The notes: generated by a model not told the origin, from the sequence alone. A stretch of 64,000 nucleotides of DNA from Zoogloeaceae bacterium G21618-S1 (GCA_027214125.1 JAPWHF010000006.1:161698-225697); one strand, 5' to 3'. Counted from the first letter of the stretch, positions 1-9,155 are shown. Numbers and translations: made by a program.

Positions 1-3000
1 GCGCGACCAGCAGCGGCAGCCTCGACATCCAGATCACCGACTCCGTGCCGGTGGCCGTCAATGACACCAACAGCATCTTTGAGGACGCCAGCCCCAACAC
101 CGTCAGTGGCTCGGTGCTCACCAACGACACCGTGGGTGCGGATGCCAACGCCACGCCGATCACCGCCGCCAGCCCGACGCTCGCCTACGGCACCCTCGTG
201 CTGAATGCCGACGGCAGCTACACCTACACGCTGGACAACACCAACCCGACGGTCAACGCCCTGAACACCGGCGACACGCTCACCGACAGCTACACCTACA
301 CGCTCACCGACGGCGACGGCACCAGCACCACCGCCACGCTCGAGATCACCATCAACGGGTCGAACGACGGCCCGGTGGCCAATCTCGATGCCGCGATTGC
401 GGTGGAAGCGGGTGGCGTGGCCAACGGCTCGGCGGGCGTGAATCCGACCGGCAATGTGCTGACCAACGACACTGATGTCGATGCCGGTGATACCAAAACC
501 GTGTCGGCAATTTCCGGCGGGGTACTCAATGGCGCCACGAATGGTGCTTTCGGTACGCTGACACTCAACGCCGATGGGAGCTATAGCTACGCGTTGAACA
601 ATGCCAACGCGACCGTACAGGCCTTGCGCACCAGCGCCAACACTCTGACCGACACCTTCACCTACACCATGCGTGATGCGGCGGGTGCGACCTCGACCAG
701 CACGCTGACGGTGACGATCCAGGGTGCCAACGATGCGCCGGTCGCGGTGGTCGATATCGCGTCGGTGACCGAGAACAACACGGTGAGCCGCACGGCAATG
801 AACGGTGTGCTCGCCAACGACACTGATGTCGATGCAGGCGATACCAAAACCGTGACCGGTGTGTCCTTCGGTGCCAGCAACGTGACGGCCGGCAATGCGT
901 TGGTCGGTACCTACGGGACGCTGACGCTCAACGCGGATGGCAGTTACAGCTATAGCGCAAACCGCCCCGCGGCTGATGCCCTGGCGGCAGGCGCCACGGC
1001 GACCGATACCTTTACCTACACCATGCGCGATGCCGCAGGACTGACCAGCTCCACGACGCTGGCGCTGACGATTACCGGAACGAATGACGCACCGGTGGTT
1101 GGGACCTCGACCGTGTCGGTGTCCGAAGAGGGGCTCGCGCTGGGCCTGCCGGATGCCCTCGGGAATCCGGTCGATACGACCAATCTGAGTACGCAGTCTG
1201 GAACGATCAGCATTGTTGATCCCGACAGCGCGGTGACCGTGAGTCTGTCCGGGCCGGCGGGGATCACTGCCGGCGGTGTGGCTGTGACCTGGACGGGCAA
1301 CGGCAGCGCCGGCTCGCCCCTGATCGGCTCTGCCGGCGGGGCGGAGGTGCTGCGCGCGACAATCGACAGCAACGGCAACTACACGGTGACCTTGTCCAAG
1401 GCCATCGATCACCCGGCAGGTGGCGGCGAAAACGTGGCGCCGGTCAACCTCACCGTGACCGCAAGCGACGGCGCAGCATCGAGCTCAGGTGTGATCACGG
1501 TGAATGTCGAGGACGACGCGCCGAACGCGCTTGCCAGCACGCAGGTGGTGACGCTGCCTGCGGTCGATACCAACATCATGTTGATGCTCGATGTCTCCGG
1601 CAGCATGGGGTCGGGCGCGGGCAGTCGTCTCGAGATCATGAAGCAGTCGGTCAACGAGATGCTCGACCAGTACGACAATCTGGGCGATGTGATGGTCCGG
1701 GTCGTGACCTTCTCGTCGAATGCGAGTGCCTATCAGACCTCGTGGGTGTCGGTGGCCGCGGCCAAAGCCTATGTGGGGGCGCTGGGCAGTGGCGGGAGTA
1801 CCAACTACGATGCGGCGCTGCTGCGGGCCATGGATGCTTTCGATGATCCGGGAAGGATCAGTGGCGCGCAGAACGTGTCGTACTTCCTGACCGATGGCGC
1901 CCCGACGGTGTCGACGGACTGGAATTCGGCACCCTACAACCACCCGGGGGCGCTGCCGAACCAGAGCGGCATTCAGGGTAGTGAAGAGGCCATCTGGGCG
2001 AACTTCCTGAATACCAACGGAATCAATTCGTTCGCCTACGGGATGGGGACCGGGGCGACACTGTCGAACATGAACCCGGTGGCCTATGACGGCACCACCG
2101 GGACCAATACGAATGCGATCGTGGTATCCAATATCAACGATCTGCCGCCGATTCTGCGCGACTCGATTGTTGCGCCGACCGATGGCGATCTGACGAGCGG
2201 CACGCTCGGGGCCGGCTCGGCGCTCGGCGCAGATGGTGGGGCCATGGCGTCGATCACCCTTGACGGCACGACCTATAACGATGGCGGCGCGGTGTCCGGG
2301 ACCAATCGCGGTGTCTACAATGCCGGCACCAACAGCTGGACGGTCCAGACCCTGAGCGGCGGCAAGTTCGTGGTGGATATGGACAATGGGCAGTACGAAT
2401 ACACCCCGACGGCCAAGGCGTCTGCCGCGTTCAACGAGGTGGTTGGTTACACGCTTGTCGACAACGACGGCGACACCGCCACCTCGACCCTGACAATCAC
2501 GGTCGAGCCGCCGCATGTCGTCAATCTGTCTGCGACTGCCAGCACCATTACCGGGGTCAACCTGGGACTGGCCGGTGAGTATTTCGGTTACAACGACAAC
2601 CGTGACGGGACGGCGGGCGATCCAAAATATGCTGGATCGGGCGCGACTCGTCTGCATTCGGACGATGGCTCGGCGGACGCCGGGGCGGCAAATAACGTGG
2701 ATCGCCTCGCCGACGTCGAGGCCATCGTCGAAGGTCGAAACGGGAATCCCAACCTCATCAACAACGCGATTCTGTCGAATCCGATGGCCGCGGACGCGAC
2801 CTTCTCGGCCAACAAGCTTGAGTACGGGGTGTTCACGGGGACGGATACCTCGCTGTTTTCCAACGATCTGGGCCAGAACGGCCGCGTGACATCCGGCGCG
2901 ATCGGCGCCAGCGCGGCGGTGGGCGGGGCAAACAATCTCTACACCTTCCTGAAGGTGGCGGAGGGCAATGCCGACGGGCTCGCGGCCACTGGTGGGCTGG

Positions 3001-3929
3001 GCGACACCACCGACGCCATCGTGCGCATGGTGGGATACATCTACATCCCGGCCGGTGGTGTTTACGATCTGCGCGTGACGGCGGATGACGGGTACCGGGT
3101 CTTGATCGGCGGCCAGAACGTGGCCCAGGCGGATTTCATTCAATCCACCGCGACTCAAACCTATACCGGCGTGACGCTGACCGAGGGGCTGCAGCCGATC
3201 GAAGTGCTGTACTGGGATCAGGGCGGGGCCGTCAGCTTGCGTGTCGAGGTCAAGGACAGCGGCGCGGCGAACTCGACCTACAAGATCATCGGGACCGACG
3301 AGTTTGCGTTGTTCGCGCCCGATGATGTCCCGACGCTGACCGCGAACCAGGATATCGTTGAGTCCTCGACCAATGGTGTGTATCAGATCCGGACCGGTGC
3401 CACTTATTCCGGCGACGATGCTGCCGAGAAGATCATTGGCACCGACGGCAAGGATGTCATCCACGGCGGGGCCGGCAACGACATCATTCAAGGTGGCGCG
3501 GGGTCGGACCACATCAGCGGCGGGGCCGGCAACGACACGCTCACCGGGGGGCTCGGTGCGGATGTGTTCGCGTGGTCCCTGGCCGACAAGGGCACGGCCG
3601 GTGCACCGAGCCTCGATCGCGTCACCGATTTCGATATCGCCCCCGTGGCGGCCGGTGGCGATTCGCTTGATCTGCGCGATCTGCTGGTGGGCGAAGCGCG
3701 TGGGGTGGCCGATGCGGGGAATCTGGCCGACTTCCTGCACTTCGAGTCGAGCGGTGGGAACACCATTGTGCACGTGAGCAGCAGTGGCGGATTCTCCGGT
3801 GGATACAATGCGGGCAACGCCGATGCCACCATCACCCTCGACGGGGTCAACCTGTTCAGCGGTGGTCTGAGCTCTGATCAACAAGTCATTCAGGATCTGC
3901 TGTCGAAAGGCAAGCTGATTACCGACTGA
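1..3929 (+). CDS. Large RTX/VCBS-repeat adhesin (LapA-like), 3' part only
   Basis: The reading frame is open from the window's left edge (first full codon at base 3), so the N-terminus is missing. GTG at 45 is an internal codon; residue numbers below count from it. Order seen: three or more VCBS/cadherin-like repeats (about 1-350) with recurring LNADGSY and TNDTDVDAGDTK blocks; a further Ig-like segment; a von Willebrand A domain (about 510-690) with a full MIDAS (D516/S518/S520, T586, D617); a PA14-like domain (about 844-1070, with VTADDGYRVLIGG); four RTX nonapeptides (1141-1176); and a C-terminal type I secretion signal region. The protein is probably a calcium-binding surface adhesin exported by a type I system and held at the surface until cleaved by LapG. 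The neighbouring lapD, lapG and lapE-like genes support that. The N-terminal retention and cleavage site lies outside the window. Confidence 0.9.
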   Translation, partial: ATSSGSLDIQITDSVPVAVNDTNSIFEDASPNTVSGSVLTNDTVGADANATPITAASPTLAYGTLVLNADGSYTYTLDNTNPTVNALNTGDTLTDSYTYTLTDGDGTSTTATLEITINGSNDGPVANLDAAIAVEAGGVANGSAGVNPTGNVLTNDTDVDAGDTKTVSAISGGVLNGATNGAFGTLTLNADGSYSYALNNANATVQALRTSANTLTDTFTYTMRDAAGATSTSTLTVTIQGANDAPVAVVDIASVTENNTVSRTAMNGVLANDTDVDAGDTKTVTGVSFGASNVTAGNALVGTYGTLTLNADGSYSYSANRPAADALAAGATATDTFTYTMRDAAGLTSSTTLALTITGTNDAPVVGTSTVSVSEEGLALGLPDALGNPVDTTNLSTQSGTISIVDPDSAVTVSLSGPAGITAGGVAVTWTGNGSAGSPLIGSAGGAEVLRATIDSNGNYTVTLSKAIDHPAGGGENVAPVNLTVTASDGAASSSGVITVNVEDDAPNALASTQVVTLPAVDTNIMLMLDVSGSMGSGAGSRLEIMKQSVNEMLDQYDNLGDVMVRVVTFSSNASAYQTSWVSVAAAKAYVGALGSGGSTNYDAALLRAMDAFDDPGRISGAQNVSYFLTDGAPTVSTDWNSAPYNHPGALPNQSGIQGSEEAIWANFLNTNGINSFAYGMGTGATLSNMNPVAYDGTTGTNTNAIVVSNINDLPPILRDSIVAPTDGDLTSGTLGAGSALGADGGAMASITLDGTTYNDGGAVSGTNRGVYNAGTNSWTVQTLSGGKFVVDMDNGQYEYTPTAKASAAFNEVVGYTLVDNDGDTATSTLTITVEPPHVVNLSATASTITGVNLGLAGEYFGYNDNRDGTAGDPKYAGSGATRLHSDDGSADAGAANNVDRLADVEAIVEGRNGNPNLINNAILSNPMAADATFSANKLEYGVFTGTDTSLFSNDLGQNGRVTSGAIGASAAVGGANNLYTFLKVAEGNADGLAATGGLGDTTDAIVRMVGYIYIPAGGVYDLRVTADDGYRVLIGGQNVAQADFIQSTATQTYTGVTLTEGLQPIEVLYWDQGGAVSLRVEVKDSGAANSTYKIIGTDEFALFAPDDVPTLTANQDIVESSTNGVYQIRTGATYSGDDAAEKIIGTDGKDVIHGGAGNDIIQGGAGSDHISGGAGNDTLTGGLGADVFAWSLADKGTAGAPSLDRVTDFDIAPVAAGGDSLDLRDLLVGEARGVADAGNLADFLHFESSGGNTIVHVSSSGGFSGGYNAGNADATITLDGVNLFSGGLSSDQQVIQDLLSKGKLITD

Positions 3930-3978
3930 TAGGGCGCAGCCCGGCGGGTGCCGGGCTGCCACCGCCAAGGAGCCGTCT

Positions 3979-4299
3979 ATGGTCTTTGTTAAACGCGATG
4001 CAGAGGGACAGATCGTTTCGGCGAGTCTGACCCAGGACGTCGGCCATCCTGAATTGGCCGATGCGGGCGACCCGGCGGTGGCCGGCTTTGCCCGAGCCCT
4101 GATGGGCGAAGATCCCCTTGCCGACTCCGACATGCGCCTGGTGCGGGTGCTGGAGGACGTGATTGATCTGCTGATCAGCCGGGATGTGATTCGGTTTACC
4201 GATCTGCCGCAGGCGGCGCAATCCAAACTCATGGAGCGTCGGTCGATGCGTCAGTCTCGCGGTGGCCTGGATCTGTTGGGGGGCGACGACTTCGTCTGA
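3979..4299 (+). CDS. Small conserved hypothetical protein next to the adhesin
   Basis: 106 residues with ATG at 3979, preceded by AAGGAG about 9 bases upstream, 49 bases after the adhesin stop. No signal peptide or membrane segment. The central part (VRVLEDVIDLLISRDVIRFTDL) and a following PQAAQSKLM block resemble a small family found in Pseudomonas and relatives that is often labelled 'tryptophan synthase subunit beta like'. That label has no enzymatic basis, since the protein is far too short for TrpB. Its position suggests co-transcription with the adhesin, and a bidirectional terminator follows. The function is unknown. Confidence 0.75.
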   Translation: MVFVKRDAEGQIVSASLTQDVGHPELADAGDPAVAGFARALMGEDPLADSDMRLVRVLEDVIDLLISRDVIRFTDLPQAAQSKLMERRSMRQSRGGLDLLGGDDFV

Positions 4300-4325
4300 C
4301 GTATTTAGCAGGCCCGACCAAAGAC

Positions 4326-4355
4326 ACACCCCCGCCGCGGCGGGGGTGTTTCTTT
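4326..4355. terminator. Bidirectional rho-independent terminator
   Basis: Bases 4326-4349 form a perfect palindrome (ACACCCCCGCCG / CGGCGGGGGTGT). It is followed by T-rich sequence on the plus strand and preceded by an A-rich run, so it can serve both the adhesin transcript and the converging lapGD transcript. Confidence 0.85.
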
Positions 4356-4368
4356 TCGTGGGTCGTTC

Positions 4369-6315
4369 TCAGTTGCGGATGCCCGGCCCGGTGAGCCCGT
4401 CGAAACCGAGCGCGTCCAGCTGCTCCGCCTCGGTGTGCGTGGTGACTCCTTCGGCGATGACCTGCATGCCCATGGTGTGGGCGATGGTGGCCAGGCCGCG
4501 CAGGAAGGTCTGGTTGCCCGGGTTCTGATCGATGCCGCGGATGACGGCCGCGCTGATCTTGAGGTAGTCGAGCCCGACGTCGTGCAGCTCGCCGATGCGG
4601 CACACCTGCTGGCTCACATGCTCCAGGCCGATGTGACAGCCCAGCGGCTTGAGTCGCCGGCACAGTGCGCGGAATTCGATGCTGTGGCGGAAGGCTGCGC
4701 CTTCGGGCAGGTCGATCCAGAGTTGCCTCGCAGCCGCGGGTTGCGCGCTCAGCAGTTCGGCAATTCGGCTGATGGTCGGCGCGTGGCACAGGGATTCGGC
4801 CGACAGATTGATGCATACCCCCGTGCCTTGTTGGGCGATCAGCGCCAGGGCTTGTTCGGCCACGGTCTCGTCGATACGCGAGAGCAGGCCGCAACGCGTG
4901 GCCCAGGGCAGGACGTCGCCGGCGGTGAGCTCTACGCCATCGGTCGGGTGCTGCATGCGTACCGGGGCCTCGGTGTGGAGAAGTTGGCGGTGGCGGTTCA
5001 CAACCGGAAACTGCGCCAGATAGAAGCGCCCGGTGTCGAGTGCCTGTTCGATCAGCGCGCGCCAGCCGGCCAGGTCGGTTGCCGGTCGAGCGGATGGATT
5101 GACATGTTCGATCTGCGGCTGGGTGTCGGGCAGCAGTTCGGATCGGTCGAGTGCGACGTCGGCATGCGCCAGCAGTTGTGGCAGCGCATCGCCACGTTGA
5201 TAGCAGGCGATGCCGACAGGCAAGGCCCGGTAAGCGTCCGGCAGGCTGTTGCTGACGGCCAGTTCGAGTTGTTCGGTGAGCGTGTTGGCGAGCGCATCCG
5301 GGGTGTCGAGTGCGGGTGCGAGGATGGCGAAGTCGGTGCCGTTGAGGCGCCCGAGCAGCCAGGCGCCATCGTCGGGGAGCATCGCCTGCAGGCTGTCGGC
5401 GAGCTTGCGCAGCAGCGCGTCGGTGGTTGCCCGGCCGAGCGATTCGTTGAGCTGGATGAGGTGCGTCAGACGCACGATGACCAATGCGCCGTGGCGGGGC
5501 GCGGTGTCGCTTTCGAGCGTATCGGCCACCTGGGCCAGAAAGTGCTCGCGGTTCAGCAGGCCACTCACCGAATCGTGCTGAACTGCCTGGCGCAGCCCTT
5601 CGAGCCGGGCAGATTCCTCTTCGAGCATGTTACGTACGCGGGTGCTGAGGGTATTCATGGCGGTGACAACCGCGGCAAATTCCGGCGTGTCGGGGGTGTC
5701 AGTGCTGATGAAGCGGCGCTCGCCAATCGCGCGTGCCTGCTCTACGACGCGGTCGAGCGGGCGAAGCAGGGCGCGCAGCAGCAGGCTGCCCAACCCGCCG
5801 ATCAGCAATGCGCCGGCAACAAACCAGCCGAGAAGTTGTAGCGTGCCATGCCACAGGCTGCCGTAGGCAAAGGCAGGGTCGCTCTTGAGTGACAAGGTGG
5901 CGAAGGGCGTCCAGCCGTCGCTGACCAGACTCTTGGCCGGCTCCGAACGAATCGGGACCAGCGCGCGGAACCACGCCGGCGCCTGCGCGTCGGCCGAGCC
6001 GGGCGCCGCACTGGCGATGGCGGCGGTGTCGATGCTGCGCTCCATGATGACCGACTGATTGGCGGGCTCGACCAGGCGGATGAACTCGTAGTGGCTGTTA
6101 TCGAACTGCGCCGCCAGCAGCAATTCGAGCGTGGTCGGATCTTTGGGCAGCTGGGTCATGGCCAGTGCCAGTGCGTTGGCATTGTCGAGGTTCTTGCGGT
6201 GCAGCTCCTGCTCGAGGTAGTCGCGGGCCGACAAGGTGCTGACGACAAAGCTGACGCCGAGAGCCGCGAGCATCACCACCACGATGGCGAGCCAGAGTTG
6301 TTTGATCAGAGACAT
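4369..6315 (-). CDS. lapD: LapD-like inner-membrane c-di-GMP receptor (degenerate GGDEF-EAL)
   Basis: 648 residues from ATG at 6315, which has AGGA 9 bases upstream; an in-frame start 18 bases earlier lacks this support. One N-terminal membrane helix (about 5-27), a periplasmic LapD_MoxY-type domain to about 155, a second helix (about 160-185), HAMP, GGDEF (about 250-405) and EAL (about 415-645). Both catalytic signatures are broken. The GGDEF loop reads GRLNGTDF (322-329), the EAL motif reads EAPVR (449-453), and the DDFG(T/S)G loop is replaced by EHVSQQ. This is what is expected of a receptor that binds c-di-GMP without making or breaking it. In the Lap system LapD sequesters the protease LapG when c-di-GMP is high, keeping the adhesin on the cell. 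It follows lapG by 28 bases on the same strand. Confidence 0.92.
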   Translation of the reverse strand: MSLIKQLWLAIVVVMLAALGVSFVVSTLSARDYLEQELHRKNLDNANALALAMTQLPKDPTTLELLLAAQFDNSHYEFIRLVEPANQSVIMERSIDTAAIASAAPGSADAQAPAWFRALVPIRSEPAKSLVSDGWTPFATLSLKSDPAFAYGSLWHGTLQLLGWFVAGALLIGGLGSLLLRALLRPLDRVVEQARAIGERRFISTDTPDTPEFAAVVTAMNTLSTRVRNMLEEESARLEGLRQAVQHDSVSGLLNREHFLAQVADTLESDTAPRHGALVIVRLTHLIQLNESLGRATTDALLRKLADSLQAMLPDDGAWLLGRLNGTDFAILAPALDTPDALANTLTEQLELAVSNSLPDAYRALPVGIACYQRGDALPQLLAHADVALDRSELLPDTQPQIEHVNPSARPATDLAGWRALIEQALDTGRFYLAQFPVVNRHRQLLHTEAPVRMQHPTDGVELTAGDVLPWATRCGLLSRIDETVAEQALALIAQQGTGVCINLSAESLCHAPTISRIAELLSAQPAAARQLWIDLPEGAAFRHSIEFRALCRRLKPLGCHIGLEHVSQQVCRIGELHDVGLDYLKISAAVIRGIDQNPGNQTFLRGLATIAHTMGMQVIAEGVTTHTEAEQLDALGFDGLTGPGIRN

Positions 6316-6343
6316 GACCGGGTCCTTCTGCAAGGTGCGTACA

Positions 6344-7051
6344 TCATTGTTCGAATCCTTCGTCGCGCAAGCGGGCGATCAAATCGCGCCACCGCGACAG
6401 GCGTTCTGAGGGGTGGGCGGCCGCGGTGCTTGAGCCCGTCATCCACAGACCGCTGCTGTTGAAACTGAATACCGGGAATAGATCGGTACGGCGTGACGCG
6501 GGCTGAATATCGCCGACCAGATTGTCGAGTACCAGCGGTTCGCTGGTCGGCGTGTTGAAGTAGCCGAGCACCATGTGCGCCTGGGTCAGTGAGCTGCGTT
6601 CGCCGCCGATTTTGGCGCGGACATAGATCAGACGCAATTTCTCGTCCGGTACGCCAAGGATGCGCAGCGACAGGTACTTGGCAATCACAAAGTCCTCGCA
6701 GTCACCCGCGCGCTTGGCCAAGGACTCGAGCGGTGTGGCCCAGTAGTCCTTTTGCTGCCAGACCACCACATCATCAAGGAACTGCAATTGCCGGTTGAAA
6801 AAGTCGTTGGTGTCGCGCAGCTGCTCGGCTTCCGGCTTGCCCTGCATCTGGGCCATTGACGCACGCCAGTGCTGGACGCGGTTGACAACCTGCCCGTCAT
6901 AGCGCAGGCGGGCGGTCTGTTCGACCTTGTCGAGATCCGGGTTTGCGCTCGCCAGCACACAGATGGCCAGCCCCGCCAGCGCGTGACAACCCCCCCGCAA
7001 AGTCTTGCGAGCCAGCACCTTGAGGCCGGGGTTTGCGACCTGGGTTGTCAC
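6344..7051 (-). CDS. lapG: LapG-like periplasmic transglutaminase-like cysteine protease
   Basis: 235 residues. GTG start at 7051; the ribosome site is weak, so the start is uncertain. A hydrophobic segment around 22-37 looks like a signal peptide or anchor. The family triad is visible: C118 in GDCEDF, H159 in QAHM, D176 in VLDNL. In Pseudomonas fluorescens LapG cuts the N-terminus of the LapA adhesin and releases it from the surface unless held by LapD. Here it is immediately upstream of lapD, so the two are probably one transcript. The target site in the adhesin is outside this window. Confidence 0.92.
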   Translation of the reverse strand: MTTQVANPGLKVLARKTLRGGCHALAGLAICVLASANPDLDKVEQTARLRYDGQVVNRVQHWRASMAQMQGKPEAEQLRDTNDFFNRQLQFLDDVVVWQQKDYWATPLESLAKRAGDCEDFVIAKYLSLRILGVPDEKLRLIYVRAKIGGERSSLTQAHMVLGYFNTPTSEPLVLDNLVGDIQPASRRTDLFPVFSFNSSGLWMTGSSTAAAHPSERLSRWRDLIARLRDEGFEQ

Positions 7052-7109
7052 GTCAGAAGTGCTTCGTCATAACGGGGTATCGGGGCGTAGCAATTGAAAA
7101 CAAAGGTGA

Positions 7110-7156
7110 CTTGACGCGAACTTCCGCTTATTAGTGCTTGTTGACGCGCAACTTTT
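7110..7156. repeat. Direct repeat in the lapG/lapE divergent intergenic region
   Basis: TTGACGCG-AACTT (from 7111) and TTGACGCGCAACTT (from 7141) repeat with a 30-bp period, about three helical turns, between the divergent lapG and lapE-like genes. The second copy could also serve as a -35 element, but no good -10 follows at normal spacing. A tandem operator for a shared regulator is a reasonable inference only. Confidence 0.4.
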
Positions 7157-7250
7157 TTACGGTATTCGCTGAATGATTGGGCTAACATCGGCCGCTATCA
7201 CTTTCTTCCATTTCTTTGTTTAACGGACTGTCGGCGCCATATTTAAGACC

Positions 7251-9038
7251 ATGAAAAAAATTTCCCGCCTGACTGTTGTCGCTGCGCTTGCCCTTTTGCC
7301 GCTGTCGCTACTGGCGATGCCGGCCGAGTCGTTGCGTGAAGCAGTTCAGCGTGCGGTCGTCAGCAACCCTGAAGTTCAGGCACGCTGGCATGCCTATCTC
7401 GCCGCCGAAGACGAACAGGATGTGGCACGTGGTGGCTACTACCCGCGCGTGGATCTCACCGCAGGTATCGGTCGCGAGCGTCAGAGCGACCCGGGGGTTG
7501 CCGATCGCAACTACACCCGCCGCGGCGCCACGCTCTCCCTGAACCAGATGGTGTACGACGGCTTTGCCACGCAGAGTGAAGTCGCCCGCCTGGGGCATGC
7601 CAAGCTCACCCGTTACTTTGAAATTCTCGATGCCTCCGAGTCTGTGGCCGGTGAAACCGTGCGCGCTTATGCCGACGTGTTGCGTTATCGCGACCTGGTG
7701 CAACTGGCGCAAGAGAACTTTCTGCGCCACAAGGAAGTGTTTGATCAGATCGAAGAGCGTGCCAGTGCCGGCGTGGGCCGTCGGGTTGACCTCGAGCAGG
7801 CCGGTGGCCGTCTGGCCCTGGCCGAATCCAATCTGCTCACCGAAGCCTCCAACCTGCATGATGTGAGCGCCCGCTATCAGCGTCTCGTCGGCGAGTTGCC
7901 GGGCAATACGCTGCAGCCGATCGGTCGATTGGCCGAGCAGCTCCCACCGTCGGTGGCCGATGCGCTGCGCCTGGCCTATGAGGGCCACCCGGCGTTTCAT
8001 GCCGCGGTTGAAAGCGTGCGTGCCGCCACCGAAGAGGCGAAGGGCAAGGAGGCCGCCTACCAGCCGCGTCTCGACCTGCGCGCCCGCCAGAGCGTGGACT
8101 ACAACACCGATGGCGTTGATGGCCGGCATGGCGACAGCGTGGTCGAACTGGTGATGAACTTCAATCTGTTCAAGGGCGGCTCCGATCGCGCCACGGTGCG
8201 GCAGTTCGCGCAGCGGCTCAACCAGGCCAAAGACCTGCGCGACAAATCCTGCCGCGATATTCGCCAGACCTTGTCGATTGCCTACAACGATGTACAGCGT
8301 CTGGCTGAGCAGCTCAAGTATCTCAACCAGCACCAGCTGTCGATCTCCAAGGCCCGCGAGGCCTATCGCAAGCAGTTCGATATCGGCCAGCGGACATTGC
8401 TCGACTTGCTCGACACCGAAAACGAATACTTTCAGGCCCGCCGCGCCTATGTGAATGGTGATTACGACCACACGGTGGCCGAAGCGCGCACCCTGGGCGG
8501 CATGGGCAAACTCCTGCCGAGCCTGCAGGTGGCGCGTGAAGATCTGCCCGCACTGAGCGATCTGGCCAAGGACCGCGAGGCGGTGTCGCCGTCGGCCGCC
8601 TGCCCGGCCGAAGCGCCCGAGCCCAGCGCTGTGCTGAAACTGCTCGGTCAAGCCAAACCGGCCACCGTCGCCGCGCCGGCTGAGCCGAAGACCGAGAGCA
8701 TCGCCAGCGATCTGACCGATGCGACAAACAAGTGGGCCGCCGCTTGGGCTGCCAAAGACTACGACGCGTACCGCGCGTTCTACGGCAAGGCGTTCGTGCC
8801 GGCCGACGGCCAGTCGATGGCCGCCTGGGAGAAGCAGCGCCGGGTGCGTCTGGCCAAGAAGGGCAACATCTCGGTGGGCGTGGCTGAACTGCGGGTCGAG
8901 AAGCTGGGCCCGGATGTGGCCGCGACGGTCTTCCGTCAGACCTACCGCGCCAATGACTATCAAGACGTGGTGGCCAAGCGTCTGGAATGGGCCCGGGTCG
9001 ATGGCAAGTGGACCATCCAGCGCGAAATTGCCGAATAA
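7251..9038 (+). CDS. TolC-family type I secretion outer-membrane channel (LapE-like) with C-terminal NTF2-like extension
   Basis: 595 residues, ATG at 7251 just after the lapG promoter region. Signal peptide about 1-22 (ends LLAMPA). TolC-type helical repeats fill about 25-440, with the typical L-ALL-TENEYFQARRAYVNG segment at about 385-405. An Ala/Pro-rich linker (about 450-485) leads to a separate domain of about 110 residues (485-595) with WAAAWAAKDYDAYRAFY and a final VDGKWTIQREI. This domain resembles the NTF2/SnoaL fold (Cds6-like) seen in some periplasmic proteins. The channel would complete the adhesin's secretion path; the ABC and membrane-fusion partners are not in the window. The extra domain is unusual for TolC proteins, and its role is unknown. 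Confidence 0.88.
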   Translation: MKKISRLTVVAALALLPLSLLAMPAESLREAVQRAVVSNPEVQARWHAYLAAEDEQDVARGGYYPRVDLTAGIGRERQSDPGVADRNYTRRGATLSLNQMVYDGFATQSEVARLGHAKLTRYFEILDASESVAGETVRAYADVLRYRDLVQLAQENFLRHKEVFDQIEERASAGVGRRVDLEQAGGRLALAESNLLTEASNLHDVSARYQRLVGELPGNTLQPIGRLAEQLPPSVADALRLAYEGHPAFHAAVESVRAATEEAKGKEAAYQPRLDLRARQSVDYNTDGVDGRHGDSVVELVMNFNLFKGGSDRATVRQFAQRLNQAKDLRDKSCRDIRQTLSIAYNDVQRLAEQLKYLNQHQLSISKAREAYRKQFDIGQRTLLDLLDTENEYFQARRAYVNGDYDHTVAEARTLGGMGKLLPSLQVAREDLPALSDLAKDREAVSPSAACPAEAPEPSAVLKLLGQAKPATVAAPAEPKTESIASDLTDATNKWAAAWAAKDYDAYRAFYGKAFVPADGQSMAAWEKQRRVRLAKKGNISVGVAELRVEKLGPDVAATVFRQTYRANDYQDVVAKRLEWARVDGKWTIQREIAE

Positions 9039-9060
9039 GCGAGTACGTCAGGCAATCGCG

Positions 9061-9088
9061 AGCGGGCCCTTCGGGGCCCGCTTTGCGT
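9061..9088 (+). terminator. Rho-independent terminator after lapE-like gene
   Basis: Nine-base stem AGCGGGCCC / GGGCCCGCT (9061-9069 with 9074-9082), TTCG loop, then a T-containing tail (TTGCGTTT). It lies 22 bases after the stop. Confidence 0.8.
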
Positions 9089-9155
9089 TTGTGTCCGGCC
9101 GAACGAAGTCAGGCTTTGGCCCTCCAAGCCTTTAGCAGACACGGAGGGCAAGACC

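Noticed and set aside
60-1100. Regular repeats that might suggest a CRISPR array
   Set aside because: The period is about 350 bp, in frame and coding for VCBS domains. There are no short repeats with uniform spacers.
1485-4232. Very long open frame (915 codons) antisense to the adhesin
   Set aside because: High GC keeps antisense frames open. The translation has no domain character, and the plus-strand adhesin is clearly real.
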